From UBA5364 sp050259235 (lineage in GTDB: Bacteria; Bacillota_I; Bacilli_A; RF39; UBA660): a stretch of 64,000 nt of DNA. Made by a program: the position numbers and the translations under genes. Positions 1-8,690 of the stretch are shown here, piece after piece. The notes under the pieces are model-generated. The model was not told where the DNA came from. It was given only the letters and a program-made list of their open reading frames with translations, and did not search any database. How positions within the stretch are numbered: position 1 is the first letter of the stretch; every line of letters starts with the position of its first letter. The stretch lies in assembly GCA_050259235.1 (NCBI GenBank), contig JBLNAG010000001.1, positions 1 to 64,000 of the forward strand. The letters are read 5' to 3'.

Positions 1-171
1 ACTATCATAGATGATAATTAGCATATATCTTGGAAGATACATATAATATCGTCTTAGATAGCTAGGCTTCTATAAATAGAGGCCGAACTCACTAGGTCTA
101 TAAATAATAACATGGATATAATCTAATAGCAAGCCTTTTTTGAAAAAAAAGTAAAAAAATGTGTAATTTAT
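1..171. other. AT-rich stretch with serial hairpins; possible 3' part of a structured RNA
   Basis: No coding sequence was found here. Three inverted repeats follow one another: 3-16 (TATCAT/ATGATA), 26-39 (TATCTT/AAGATA) and 65-84 (GGCTTCTA/TAGAGGCC). AAGCC followed by six T at 131-141 could pair with GGCTT at 65-69 and end a plus-strand transcript. This could be the tail of a non-coding RNA whose 5' part lies before the window, or just intergenic hairpins. I do not recognise tmRNA, RNase P, SRP or 6S consensus. Confidence 0.3.
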
Positions 172-372
172 TTATTCTACAACTATTTTTTGAACTCTTC
201 CAACGGCATTACATTCATCTATCATAACTTTTATACCATGAGGGTGATGAGAACTATTGGTTAAAATTTTTTTAACATGACCTCTAGTTAGTTTATTTGT
301 ACGTTGATCTTGTTTTAAGACAATATCAACTAAAGAACCAATTTTAATATTATTTCTATTTTGTCCGTTCAT
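172..372 (-). CDS. ywbE: YwbE family protein (DUF2196)
   Basis: This 66-residue protein matches the small YwbE family, whose function is unknown. The typical N-terminus MNGQNRNNIKIG is followed by VDIVLKQDQRT, TRGHVKKILTNS, HPHGIKVMI and VGRVQKIV, covering the family's usual length end to end. The pattern suggests a single small beta-barrel domain and there is no signal peptide. The start ATG at 372 has AAGGAG five bases upstream on the minus strand. It is transcribed in the same direction as the upstream tRNA but is separated from it by a terminator, so it is probably its own unit. Confidence 0.9.
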   Translation of the reverse strand: MNGQNRNNIKIGSLVDIVLKQDQRTNKLTRGHVKKILTNSSHHPHGIKVMIDECNAVGRVQKIVVE

Positions 373-436
373 ATATTCTCCTTGATCTATAGTTTATCAT
401 AAAATATATTTATTATCTATATACAAAAGATGTAAG

Positions 437-461
437 AAAAAAGATTACATTGCTGTAATCT
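437..461 (-). terminator. Rho-independent terminator of the tRNA gene
   Basis: An 8-bp perfect stem (AGATTACA/TGTAATCT, loop TTGC on the plus strand) lies just past the tRNA 3' end and is followed on the minus strand by six T. Confidence 0.8.
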
Positions 462-473
462 CTTATTTCAAAG

Positions 474-550
474 TGGTGGACCCTGAAGGACTCGAACCTT
501 CGACCGCCCGGTTATGAGCCGGATGCTCTAACCAACTGAGCTAAGGGTCC
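474..550 (-). tRNA. tRNA with CAU anticodon, probably tRNA-Ile2
   Basis: Reading the minus strand gives a complete cloverleaf: 7-bp acceptor GGACCCT/AGGGTCC, D stem GCTC/GAGC, anticodon loop CTCATAA (anticodon CAU), T stem GAAGG/CCTTC with loop TTCGAGT, and an encoded CCA end at 474-476. CAU may belong to initiator Met, elongator Met or lysidine-modified Ile2. The GGACC acceptor and GCTCAGTTGGTTAGAGC arm resemble Bacillus tRNA-Ile2, and it lacks initiator features. The isoacceptor call is from memory of family sequences; a TilS-substrate check would decide. Confidence 0.93.
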
Positions 551-663
551 ATATGCATTATATTATCATATTCAAAAATTAATTTCAACATTTTTTTGGT
601 TAATTTGCCAAATTATTTGTATAAGTGGTGTTCTTTATGATAAAATTTAATAGAGGTGTTAAC

Positions 664-1599
664 GTGAAGATAGGTATAGCTAGAGCATTTTTATATTACA
701 AATATGGGTACTTATGGGAAACATTCTTTAAAGAATTAGGATGTGAAATTGTTTTAAGTCCTGAGACTACTAAAGATACTTTAAGGGATGGTACTAAATA
801 TTCAATTGATGAAAGTTGTTTATCATCAAAAATATATATGGGACATATTTATTATTTAATTGATAAATGTGATTGTATTCTAGTACCTAGAATTGCTACT
901 CTGGCTAATAGAAATTCAGTATGTACTAAATTTCAAGCTGCTTATGATCTTATTAAAAATACATTTAAAGATAAAAACATTGAGTTATTAGATTATAACA
1001 TCGATTATCGCAAGAATCAAACTGAATTTAAAGCATTTTTAGAACTTGGTAAGAAACTTAAGAAAAAGAAATTAGATGTAATTAGAGCATATTATTTAGC
1101 TAAACAAGCAGAAAAAAAATATAATCATATTGCTTTAATAGAACAAGAACAATTATTAAAATCAGCTAATAAACTTAAAATATTATTAGTAGCTCACCCA
1201 TATAATATATATGATAAATTAATTGGTGAACCTATTATAAAATATTTAGAAGAACTTGATTGTGTTCCAATTATTGCAGATATTTCTCCAAAAGAAGAAT
1301 CAATTAAGAAAGCTAAGGAGCTAAGTCCAACTTTACCTTGGTTATATAATAAAGAATTATTAGGTACAATTGAATTATATAAAAAGGATATTGATGGGAT
1401 CATTTTAATGACTTCTTTTCCATGTGGTCCTGATTCTTTAGTTAATGAGATAATTATAAGAAGAATAAAAGATAAACCAATTATTAACTTAATTTTAGAT
1501 GAACAAGAAGGCACAGCTGGTAGAGAAACAAGAATTGAAAGTTTTATCGATATAATTAAACTAAAGAAGGATGATGTACGTGTCAAAGAAAAAAATTAG
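664..1599 (+). CDS. Acyl-CoA dehydratase activase-related protein (DUF2229-type)
   Basis: This 311-residue protein begins MKIGIARAFLYYKYGYLW and continues FFKELGCEIVLSPET, YSIDESCLSSKIYMGH and CDCILVPRI. That is the pattern of the uncharacterised domain (DUF2229, PF09989) found in large CoA-substrate-specific activase/dehydratase-like proteins. The conserved Cys in DESCLSSK could help bind an Fe-S cluster. I chose the GTG at 664 because GAGGTG lies five bases upstream; earlier in-frame ATGs at 625 and 637 lack a good site. It overlaps the next gene. In many clostridia the three modules encoded at 664-3615 are one fused chain of well over 1000 residues. The substrate is unknown. Confidence 0.75.
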   Translation: MKIGIARAFLYYKYGYLWETFFKELGCEIVLSPETTKDTLRDGTKYSIDESCLSSKIYMGHIYYLIDKCDCILVPRIATLANRNSVCTKFQAAYDLIKNTFKDKNIELLDYNIDYRKNQTEFKAFLELGKKLKKKKLDVIRAYYLAKQAEKKYNHIALIEQEQLLKSANKLKILLVAHPYNIYDKLIGEPIIKYLEELDCVPIIADISPKEESIKKAKELSPTLPWLYNKELLGTIELYKKDIDGIILMTSFPCGPDSLVNEIIIRRIKDKPIINLILDEQEGTAGRETRIESFIDIIKLKKDDVRVKEKN

Positions 1600-2647
1600 T
1601 TTTCCGCAATTTGGTAATTATTGTATACCATTTGAATATCTTTTAACGAATGTATTAAATTTTGATTATATTTTACCTCCTCCAACTACTAAAAGAACTT
1701 TAGAGTTAGGTAGTATGCATAGTCCTGATTTTGTTTGTTCTCCGTTTAAGTATCAATTAGGAGGATATATTGAAGTTTTAGAAAAAGGAGCGGATGTATT
1801 ATTTCAAATTGGTGGTGTATGCCGTTTAGGTTATTATGGGGAATTACATGAACAAATACTAAGAGATTTGGGATATAAATTTGAATTTATTAATTTTAGT
1901 GAATTAAATATATATAACCCAGTAGATATTTTTAATAGATTTAAAAAATATAATCCAAAGTTATCCATATCTAATATTACTGTTAGTTTACTTAATTGTA
2001 TTGAAATGGTAAAAATGATGGATGAAATGGAAATATATATAAGGGAAAGTGTTGGGTTTGAAGTTATAGAAGGTAGTTTTGATAAAGTGTACGATGAATT
2101 CCTAGCTAAAGCTAAAACTATCAAAACTAAGAAAGAATTAAAGAAATTATTCTCAGAATATTATAAAAAAATAAAAGATATAGAAACAATTAAACCTAAG
2201 AACCCTTTAAGGGTAGGAATAATAGGTGAGTATTATACTATTATGGAACCATTTAGTAATCACTTCATGGAAAAGGAATTAGCTAAAAAGGGAATAGTTG
2301 TTACTAGAACAATGAATATATCTAATACAGTATTTTGGTTAGGTAGAGAAAAAACATTGAAAAAGAAGGCAAAGGAATACTTAAAGTATGATATTGGAGC
2401 TACAGGAATGGATACAGTTACTGAAGCTATTGAATTAGCCAAAAAGAAATATGATGGTATTATTCACATTAAATCCTTTGGGTGTACTCCTGAAATAGAT
2501 TCAATGCCGGTATTACAAAATATATCTAATGATTATAAAATTCCTATTTTATACTTCAGTTTTGATTCACAAACAAGTGAAACAGGAATAAAAACAAGAT
2601 TAGAAGCATTTTATGATATGATTGTAATGCGAAAGGAGAAAAAATAA
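1580..2647 (+). CDS. 2-hydroxyacyl-CoA dehydratase-like (HgdB-type) protein
   Basis: This protein of about 355 residues resembles the HgdB/BcrC dehydratase subunit fold and the C-terminal half of the large activase-fusion proteins. Recognisable stretches are FPQFGNYCIPFEYLL near the N-terminus, CSPFKYQLGGYIEVLEKGAD, QIGGVCRLGYYGELH and a late IIHIKSFGCTPEIDSMP. Cys residues in NYCIP, VCSPF, GVCRLGYY and SFGCTP are candidate Fe-S ligands, as known for this family. The GTG at 1580 has AAGAAGG nine bases upstream; ATG 1571 or 1574 are alternatives. It starts inside the previous gene, and its stop overlaps the next ATG by one base (TAATG), so the three are translationally coupled. No CoA-transferase or dehydratase partner is visible, so its role is unresolved. 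Confidence 0.72.
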   Translation: MSKKKISFPQFGNYCIPFEYLLTNVLNFDYILPPPTTKRTLELGSMHSPDFVCSPFKYQLGGYIEVLEKGADVLFQIGGVCRLGYYGELHEQILRDLGYKFEFINFSELNIYNPVDIFNRFKKYNPKLSISNITVSLLNCIEMVKMMDEMEIYIRESVGFEVIEGSFDKVYDEFLAKAKTIKTKKELKKLFSEYYKKIKDIETIKPKNPLRVGIIGEYYTIMEPFSNHFMEKELAKKGIVVTRTMNISNTVFWLGREKTLKKKAKEYLKYDIGATGMDTVTEAIELAKKKYDGIIHIKSFGCTPEIDSMPVLQNISNDYKIPILYFSFDSQTSETGIKTRLEAFYDMIVMRKEKK

Positions 2648-3615
2648 TGAAAAAAGCATATTTAGGTGTAGATATTGGTTCAATATCAACTAAAGGCGTA
2701 ATTATAGATGACAAAAATAATATTTTAGCATCTAAATATATTTGGACAGAAGGTAATCCTATTGGAGCTGTCAAAAATTTAATTAAAGAATTAGAAGAAC
2801 AAATTGATACTAATGAAGTTAAAATAGTTTCAATTGGTACAACTGGTAGTGCAAGAAAATTAATTGGCGTTATTTTAAATGCTAGTGTTGTAAAAAATGA
2901 AATTACTGCTCATGCTATTGGAACAACTTCACTATATCCAAATGTTCGTACTATTTTTGAAATAGGAGGACAAGACTCTAAAATTATATTAATTGAAAAT
3001 GGAATTGTAGTTGATTATGCTATGAACACTTTGTGTGCAGCTGGTACAGGATCATTTTTATCAAGTCAAGCTAAAAGATTAGGGATGGAAGTAGAAGAAT
3101 TTGGTGAACTAGCTTTAACAAGTAAAAAGCCAACTAATATTGCAGCTAGATGTACTGTTTTTGCAGAATCTGATTTAGTTCATAAAGCTCAAATCGGACA
3201 TAAGAGAGAAGACATAGTTGCGGGTTTGTGTAAGGCGGTTGTAACTAATTATTTGAATAATGTTGGAAAAGGTAAAAAAATAGAATCACCAATTGTATTT
3301 CAAGGTGGAGTTAGCAAAAATGTTGGTGTTATTAAAGCTTTTGAAGATACAGTAGGAAAGAAAATATTAGTAGACCCTAATAGTCATTTAATGGGGGCCA
3401 TAGGAGTTGCTATTTTAGCCAGAAAATCTGGAATTGAAAGAGATTTTGATTTTAATATTACTAATATAGAATTTACTACTAAAGGTGTAGAATGTCATAA
3501 GTGTGCTAATAACTGTGAAATTATTTGCATCTATCGTGGTAAGTATTTAATAGATGCATGGGGGAACAAATGTGATAATGGAGCAATTCCAATAAAAAGT
3601 CACCAGGAGGTGTAA
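2647..3615 (+). CDS. Acyl-CoA dehydratase activase (HgdC/BadF-type ATPase)
   Basis: A 322-residue ASKHA-fold ATPase. The phosphate-binding motif YLGVDIGSISTKGVII lies at residues 5-20, IFEIGGQDSKII near 100, and two Fe-S cysteine motifs follow, NTLCAAGTGSFL and ARCTVFAESD. A GGVSKNVGVI adenosine motif lies near 220. In known activases a dimer holds one [4Fe-4S] cluster and drives ATP-dependent electron transfer into a dehydratase. Unusually, a C-terminal tail of about 45 residues adds five cysteines (CHKCANNCEIIC and NKCDNG) that could hold a second metal site. cysS starts one base after its stop. Confidence 0.85.
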   Translation: MKKAYLGVDIGSISTKGVIIDDKNNILASKYIWTEGNPIGAVKNLIKELEEQIDTNEVKIVSIGTTGSARKLIGVILNASVVKNEITAHAIGTTSLYPNVRTIFEIGGQDSKIILIENGIVVDYAMNTLCAAGTGSFLSSQAKRLGMEVEEFGELALTSKKPTNIAARCTVFAESDLVHKAQIGHKREDIVAGLCKAVVTNYLNNVGKGKKIESPIVFQGGVSKNVGVIKAFEDTVGKKILVDPNSHLMGAIGVAILARKSGIERDFDFNITNIEFTTKGVECHKCANNCEIICIYRGKYLIDAWGNKCDNGAIPIKSHQEV

Positions 3616-3616
3616 A

Positions 3617-5011
3617 ATGAAAATATATAATACATTATCAAAACAAATTGAAGACTTTATTCCGTATGAAGGTAATAAAGTAATGATGTATACCTGTGGA
3701 CCAACAGTTTATCATTATGCTCATATAGGTAACTTAAGAACCTATATATTTGAAGATGTGTTAGAAAAATCACTATTATATTTAGGTTATGATGTTAAAA
3801 GGGTAATGAATATTACAGACGTAGGTCATTTAACAAGTGATTCAGATACTGGTGAAGATAAGATGTTAAAAGGTGCTTTAAGAGAACATAAAACAGTATA
3901 TGAGATTGCAGACTTTTATACTAAGGCATTTTTTGATGATGCTAAAAAATTAAATATTGCAAAACCTTCTATTGTTGAAAAAGCATCTGATCATATTGAC
4001 CAATATATAAAAATGATTACTAAATTATTAGAAACGGGTCATGCTTATATTGCTAATGGTAATGTTTATTTTGATATTTCTAAAGCAAATGATTATTATA
4101 AATTATCAGGTAAAAACAGTGAGGAATTAATTGTTGGAGTAAGAGAAACTGTTGAGGAAGATAAAAATAAAAAAAATCCAGCTGATTTTGTTTTATGGTT
4201 TACTATTTCAAAATTTGAAAATCAAGCTATGCAATGGGATAGTCCATGGGGTAGAGGATACCCAGGATGGCATATTGAATGCTCAGGAATTTCTCTTAAA
4301 TATTTAGGAGAATATTTAGATATTCATTGTGGTGGTGTTGATAACATATTCCCACATCATACCAATGAAATTGCCCAAACAGAAGGATATCTTGGTCATA
4401 AGTGGTGTAATTATTGGTGTCATGGTGAACATTTAAATGATAGTACTGGTAAAATGAGTAAATCAAATGGTGAATTTTTAACTTTAAGTTTACTTGAAAG
4501 TAAAGGATATAATCCTTTAGTATATCGTTTATTTTGTTTACAATCTCATTATCGTAGACAATTAGTATTTAGTTATGAAGGAATGGATAATACTAATACT
4601 TCTTATACTAAACTTTTAGGTCGTATTAAGAATATAAAAGATAGTAGTGAAGGAGAAATAAATAAAGAAGTAGTAGAAAAATATCAAGGACAATTCAAAG
4701 AAGCACTTGAAAATGATTTAAATACTTCTTTAGCACTAACTACTTTGTATGATGTATTAAAAGATGATGTAAATACTAATACTAAACTTTATTTAATAAA
4801 AGATTTTGATAAAGTATTGTCATTAGATTTGTTAAAAGAAAAAGAAATAGATGATGATTTAACAAATTATATTAATGAAATGATTGAAAAAAGAAACGAA
4901 GCTAAAGAAAATAAAGAATATGAAAAAGCTGATCAAATTCGTGAAGAACTATTATCAAAAGGAATAATTATTAAAGATACTAGAGAAGGAACAATATTTG
5001 AAATAAAATAA
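3617..5011 (+). CDS. cysS: Cysteine--tRNA ligase
   Basis: A 464-residue class I synthetase charging tRNA-Cys, the normal family length. YTCGPTVYHYAHIGN carries the first zinc Cys and the HIGH-type motif at about residues 26-40. WHIECSG and HCGGVDNIFPHHTNE provide the other zinc ligands, and GKMSKSNG near 270 is the KMSKS loop. A DALR-like helical C-terminal domain follows. The ATG is preceded by AGGAGGTG. It sits one base after the activase gene, so it is probably cotranscribed; no T-box is visible upstream. Confidence 0.98.
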   Translation: MKIYNTLSKQIEDFIPYEGNKVMMYTCGPTVYHYAHIGNLRTYIFEDVLEKSLLYLGYDVKRVMNITDVGHLTSDSDTGEDKMLKGALREHKTVYEIADFYTKAFFDDAKKLNIAKPSIVEKASDHIDQYIKMITKLLETGHAYIANGNVYFDISKANDYYKLSGKNSEELIVGVRETVEEDKNKKNPADFVLWFTISKFENQAMQWDSPWGRGYPGWHIECSGISLKYLGEYLDIHCGGVDNIFPHHTNEIAQTEGYLGHKWCNYWCHGEHLNDSTGKMSKSNGEFLTLSLLESKGYNPLVYRLFCLQSHYRRQLVFSYEGMDNTNTSYTKLLGRIKNIKDSSEGEINKEVVEKYQGQFKEALENDLNTSLALTTLYDVLKDDVNTNTKLYLIKDFDKVLSLDLLKEKEIDDDLTNYINEMIEKRNEAKENKEYEKADQIREELLSKGIIIKDTREGTIFEIK

Positions 5012-5014
5012 TTT

Positions 5015-5038
5015 ATAGAGATAGGAATCTATCTCTAT
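5015..5038 (+). repeat. 10-bp inverted repeat between cysS and truB
   Basis: Perfect stem ATAGAGATAG/CTATCTCTAT with loop GAAT. There is no T run after it, so it is more likely an RNA-stability or processing hairpin in a cysS-truB transcript than a terminator. Confidence 0.5.
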
Positions 5039-5055
5039 ATTATTGAGGAGATATT

Positions 5056-5916
5056 ATGAATGGAATAATTATTATTAATAAAGAGATGGATTATACTAGT
5101 AGAGATGTAGTAAATATTATTAGTAAAAAGTTTCATACCAAAAAAGTAGGACATGCTGGTACATTAGATCCTATGGCTACAGGAGTACTAGTAATTTGTA
5201 TAGGAACTTCTACTAAACTAGTGGAAATTCTCACTGGGCATGATAAGGAGTATATTGCAGAAATTACTTTAGGATTACTTACTGATACCCTTGATATAAC
5301 TGGTAATATTATTAAAAGTGAGAATGTTCATTTTACTAAAGATGAAATAATTAATGCTATAAATAGTATGATTGGGGAATATAATCAAGAAGTACCAATA
5401 TATTCAGCAGTTAGAATAAATGGTAAAAAATTATATGAATATGCTAGAAATAATGAAGAAGTTAATCTTCCATCAAGAATAGTTAATATAAAGAGTATTG
5501 AATTAATTGATGATATTAAATACATTGATTATAAAGTAATTTTTAGTTTTAAGTGTACTGTAAGCAAAGGAACTTATATAAGAGCACTAGTCAATGATAT
5601 AGCATCAAAACTAGGTACTGTAGGTACTATGTCTAAACTTATGAGAACAAAACAAGGAATATTTAAAATAGAGAATGCTCAAAAATTATCTGAAGATTTA
5701 AATGTTATAAATCCTTCTGATATACTTGAATGTAAGAAAATAATTGTTAGCGGTGATTTAGAAAAAGATATTTTAAATGGAAAAGTAATTGATAATGTTT
5801 ATAACAATAAAGAAGTTTTATTTATAGATAATCATAATAACACTTTAGCTCTTTATCATGAATATGATGGAGATATTACTAAATTAAAACCATGGAAGAT
5901 GTTTAAAAATAATTAA
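5056..5916 (+). CDS. truB: tRNA pseudouridine(55) synthase TruB
   Basis: A 286-residue enzyme that makes pseudouridine 55 in the T-loop of tRNAs. The N-terminal GIIIINKEMDYTSRDVV, the catalytic-Asp motif HAGTLDPMATGVL near residues 36-48, YIAEITLGLLTDTLDITG and SKGTYIRALVNDIASKLG are diagnostic. It is slightly shorter than Bacillus TruB but retains a small C-terminal domain. GAGGAG precedes the ATG. It follows cysS by 44 bases and its stop lies inside a strong terminator. Confidence 0.97.
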   Translation: MNGIIIINKEMDYTSRDVVNIISKKFHTKKVGHAGTLDPMATGVLVICIGTSTKLVEILTGHDKEYIAEITLGLLTDTLDITGNIIKSENVHFTKDEIINAINSMIGEYNQEVPIYSAVRINGKKLYEYARNNEEVNLPSRIVNIKSIELIDDIKYIDYKVIFSFKCTVSKGTYIRALVNDIASKLGTVGTMSKLMRTKQGIFKIENAQKLSEDLNVINPSDILECKKIIVSGDLEKDILNGKVIDNVYNNKEVLFIDNHNNTLALYHEYDGDITKLKPWKMFKNN

Positions 5917-5928
5917 CATCTTTTTTTT
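5896..5928 (+). terminator. Terminator of the cysS-truB unit
   Basis: Stem AAGATGTT/AACATCTT followed by T6; the truB stop codon lies within the hairpin. Confidence 0.8.
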
Positions 5929-5963
5929 GGTATAAAGTGGCAATGAACATTTAGTTAATTTTA

Positions 5964-5992
5964 TTGATTATATAATTTGTTTTTGTTAAAAT
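5964..5992 (+). promoter_or_regulatory. SigA-type promoter of prepilin paralog 1
   Basis: TTGATT (5964-5969), 17-bp spacer ending in TGT, TAAAAT (5987-5992). The 62 bases 5980-6041 differ at only two positions from 24083-24144, in front of the 1888-residue prepilin-like gene. Confidence 0.8.
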
Positions 5993-6038
5993 CGCATAAT
6001 GTAGAAATAAAATGGAAAGATAAATATAGGTGATTTTA

Positions 6039-8549
6039 ATGAAAAGCAAAGGATTCACATTAATTGAATTACTAGCAGTTATAGTGATTCTGGCAATATT
6101 AGCAGCTATTACAGTACCAGTAATAGTAGGAATAATAGATAGAGTAAGGGTATCTTCTTATAAAGAAAGTGTAAGAAGTATTTTTGAAGCAGCCAATATA
6201 TATATTGCAAGTGAAGATTTTATTGATTTTCCAAGTGAAGGAATAAGTGTAACTGATCAAGCAATTAAATTAAAAAACATGAATTTCACAAGTGGGAAAA
6301 TAATATTAAACGAGAGTGGTGATCTAGAAGTAGATAAAGTAAGTAACGGAAGATATTGTGCTGGAGGAACCCTCAAAGACATAGTTGTAATAGAAGGAAG
6401 TTGTGATCAATTAGATGTGACACCACCAACTGTTAATATAGCATCTAATTTAGTAACGAGTAGTTCAATAACTATTGTCGCAACTGGGGAAGATTTAGAA
6501 AGTGGAATAAATGGTTATCAATTTAGTAAAGATAATGGATCAACATGGACAAATAAACAAACAAGTAATGTTTATACTTTTAATAATCTAACTAATAATA
6601 CTAATTATACTTTTAAAGTAAAAGCAATCAATAATAATCAATTGTCCACAATATCAGATATTCTAACAGTAACAACCAATGATATTCCAATTCCAACCTA
6701 TAGTATAAGCACAACTAATTGGACTCCATCTGCTGTAGTAACAGTACACTATCCAGCGAGAGAAACAGGATATGTATATCAATATAGTTTAGATAATGCT
6801 TTAACTTGGTTAACAGTGGATGCTCCAGCTACAACTAAAGATATAACATTTACGGATAATGGAAGTGTTATAGCTAGGATTTTAGATGGAACAAATGAAA
6901 TAAGTGGAACAAGTTACACTGTAGCAAATATTGATAAATATAATCCTAGTGTTAGTATAACAGTAGTAGGAACACCATTTAATGCAAATGGATGGGCAAC
7001 TGCAAACTTTGATGTTACTATTAGAGGAATAGATAGTGAAAGTGGAGTTAAGAGTTATACATACTGTCAAACAACCAGCACAACATGTAATCCAACTACA
7101 TTGGTTAATGCAGTAAGTGGAACAGTAACAATATCGACAGAAAGTGCAACGAATAAAGTATGTGCCTTCTCAACAGATAACGCAAACAATAATAGTAGTG
7201 TAGTATGTAGTGATCCCTATAAATTAGATAAAGCAAATCCAACAGTAGTTTTTGGGATGAACGGAAATGCGACATATGCAAAAAGTAGAAGTACAACAGT
7301 GACTGTAAATGATACAGGTAGTGGAGTAATAGCAAGTAGTCTAGAATACCAATGGACTACAAGTACAACAACTCCAACAGAGGCAAGCTTTATAACAACA
7401 TTCACAAGTGGAGGAACATTAACTACTCCAGTTGGAGTTACAGGTGGATATTACTTATGGATACTATCAAAAGATAATGCTGATAATACAATAATCACAA
7501 GAAGTAATGTATTTAATTTAGATAATGTAATTCCAGTGATTACAGTAAATCCAACAACAGTATCTATATCATTAGGTAGTACATATACAGATACTGGAGT
7601 AACAGCTAGTGATAATATTGATGGTAATATAACATCAAGTATAGTTACAACTGGAAGTGTTAATACAGCAGTAGCGGGAACATATACATTAACTTATAAT
7701 GTAAGTGATTCATCTGGAAATGCAGCAGCAACTAAAACAAGAACAGTAACTGTTATTCAAACAATTAATAATTTTTCTTATACAGGTGGTGCTCAAACCT
7801 TTACTGCACCGATATCCGGAACATATAAGTTTGAAGTATGGGGAGCACAAGGCGGTAATGGTGGTGGCAAAGGTGGTTATGCTACTGGTCAGATTAGCCT
7901 CACTGCTAATCAACAATTAACAGTCATAACTGGTGGAGCTGGCAGCGATTATTATGGAGGCACAGGCACTCTTACTGGCAGTGGCGGCGGTGGAGGTGGC
8001 GGTGGTTCTTTCATTCGAAATGGTAGCACTGTTTTAATAGCTGCTGGAGGTGGCGGTGGAGCTGCTCAAGGCGCTGGTGGAGCTGGTGGTGGAACTAATG
8101 GTTTAGCAGGAACTGTTGGTGGAAGTACTGGCGCTGGTACAGGTGGTACACAATCTTCAGGTGGTACTGGTGGTAGTGCACCTAACGGTGATAATGGAAA
8201 TAACGGTGGATATGGCTACGGTGGTGGATCAAAACGCGGAGGTAATGGAACAGCATTTTCAACTGGTGGAACTGGTGGAGGAGCTGGCGGATTCGGTGGT
8301 GGAGGAGCATCTGCAACTAACTATTCAGACGGTACTACTGGTGGTGGTGGCGGCGGCGGCTACTATGGTGGAGGGGCTGGCGGTTCTTATTATACAAGTT
8401 CCGGTGGCGGTGGTGGTTCTAGTTATATAGGATCACTTACTAGTTCACAAACTATAGCTGGTAATGCTACAATGCCAAACACATCAGGTGGTAGTGAAAC
8501 TGGCCACGCTGGTAATGGTTATGTAAGAATAACTTTTATTTCTCAATAA
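6039..8549 (+). CDS. Modular giant prepilin-like surface protein, paralog 1 (glycine-rich tip)
   Basis: 836 residues. The N-terminus MKSKG/FTLIELLAVIVILAI is a textbook type IV prepilin signal: short basic leader, Gly before the cut, Phe+1, Glu+5 and a hydrophobic helix. A pilin-like head with a probable C107-C122 disulfide runs to about residue 125. A stalk follows: an FN3-like domain (about 130-215), a second beta domain (to about 302), a Cys-containing domain (to about 400), another (to about 500) and a DUF5011-like Ig domain (TYTDTGVTASDNIDGNIT, to about 577). Residues 580-836 form a glycine-rich domain opening with KFEVWGAQGGNGGG, like the Gly_rich/ALK-type family. ATG 6039 follows AGGTGA. 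Predicted pilus-borne adhesin; ligand unknown. Confidence 0.88.
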   Translation: MKSKGFTLIELLAVIVILAILAAITVPVIVGIIDRVRVSSYKESVRSIFEAANIYIASEDFIDFPSEGISVTDQAIKLKNMNFTSGKIILNESGDLEVDKVSNGRYCAGGTLKDIVVIEGSCDQLDVTPPTVNIASNLVTSSSITIVATGEDLESGINGYQFSKDNGSTWTNKQTSNVYTFNNLTNNTNYTFKVKAINNNQLSTISDILTVTTNDIPIPTYSISTTNWTPSAVVTVHYPARETGYVYQYSLDNALTWLTVDAPATTKDITFTDNGSVIARILDGTNEISGTSYTVANIDKYNPSVSITVVGTPFNANGWATANFDVTIRGIDSESGVKSYTYCQTTSTTCNPTTLVNAVSGTVTISTESATNKVCAFSTDNANNNSSVVCSDPYKLDKANPTVVFGMNGNATYAKSRSTTVTVNDTGSGVIASSLEYQWTTSTTTPTEASFITTFTSGGTLTTPVGVTGGYYLWILSKDNADNTIITRSNVFNLDNVIPVITVNPTTVSISLGSTYTDTGVTASDNIDGNITSSIVTTGSVNTAVAGTYTLTYNVSDSSGNAAATKTRTVTVIQTINNFSYTGGAQTFTAPISGTYKFEVWGAQGGNGGGKGGYATGQISLTANQQLTVITGGAGSDYYGGTGTLTGSGGGGGGGGSFIRNGSTVLIAAGGGGGAAQGAGGAGGGTNGLAGTVGGSTGAGTGGTQSSGGTGGSAPNGDNGNNGGYGYGGGSKRGGNGTAFSTGGTGGGAGGFGGGGASATNYSDGTTGGGGGGGYYGGGAGGSYYTSSGGGGGSSYIGSLTSSQTIAGNATMPNTSGGSETGHAGNGYVRITFISQ

Positions 8550-8559
8550 AAATATAATA

Positions 8560-8597
8560 AAAACAAAAGATAACAAAAATGTTATGTTTTGTTTTTT
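8560..8597 (+). terminator. Terminator after paralog 1
   Basis: A 15-bp stem with one mismatch (8560-8574 with 8581-8595), six-base loop, ending in a T run. Confidence 0.85.
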
Positions 8598-8617
8598 ATT
8601 GATTTAAGGTAACATAC

Positions 8618-8659
8618 TGAATTTATATATAAAAAAAGGGTAATTTATTAATAGACTAT
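8618..8659 (+). promoter_or_regulatory. Conserved 42-bp intergenic element, copy 1
   Basis: Begins TGAATTTATATAT, then GGGTAATT, the palindrome TATTAATA, and GACTAT. Near-identical copies stand at 11233-11274 (two differences) and 13567-13608 (three differences), each between a terminator and the next prepilin gene. It is probably a promoter or operator; I could not assign convincing -35/-10 boxes. Confidence 0.7.
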
Positions 8660-8690
8660 TTATGTAAAAAGCATGAAAGGAATTGGTAAA

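Noticed and set aside
474..550. Initiator tRNA-fMet
   Set aside because: The first acceptor pair is fully matched and the anticodon stem lacks the three consecutive G-C pairs of initiators.
5015..5038. Terminator between cysS and truB
   Set aside because: Good stem but no following T run; kept as a hairpin only.
8116..8430. Plus-strand 104-residue Val/Leu-rich reading frame
   Set aside because: Out-of-frame shadow of the glycine-rich repeat codons of paralog 1.
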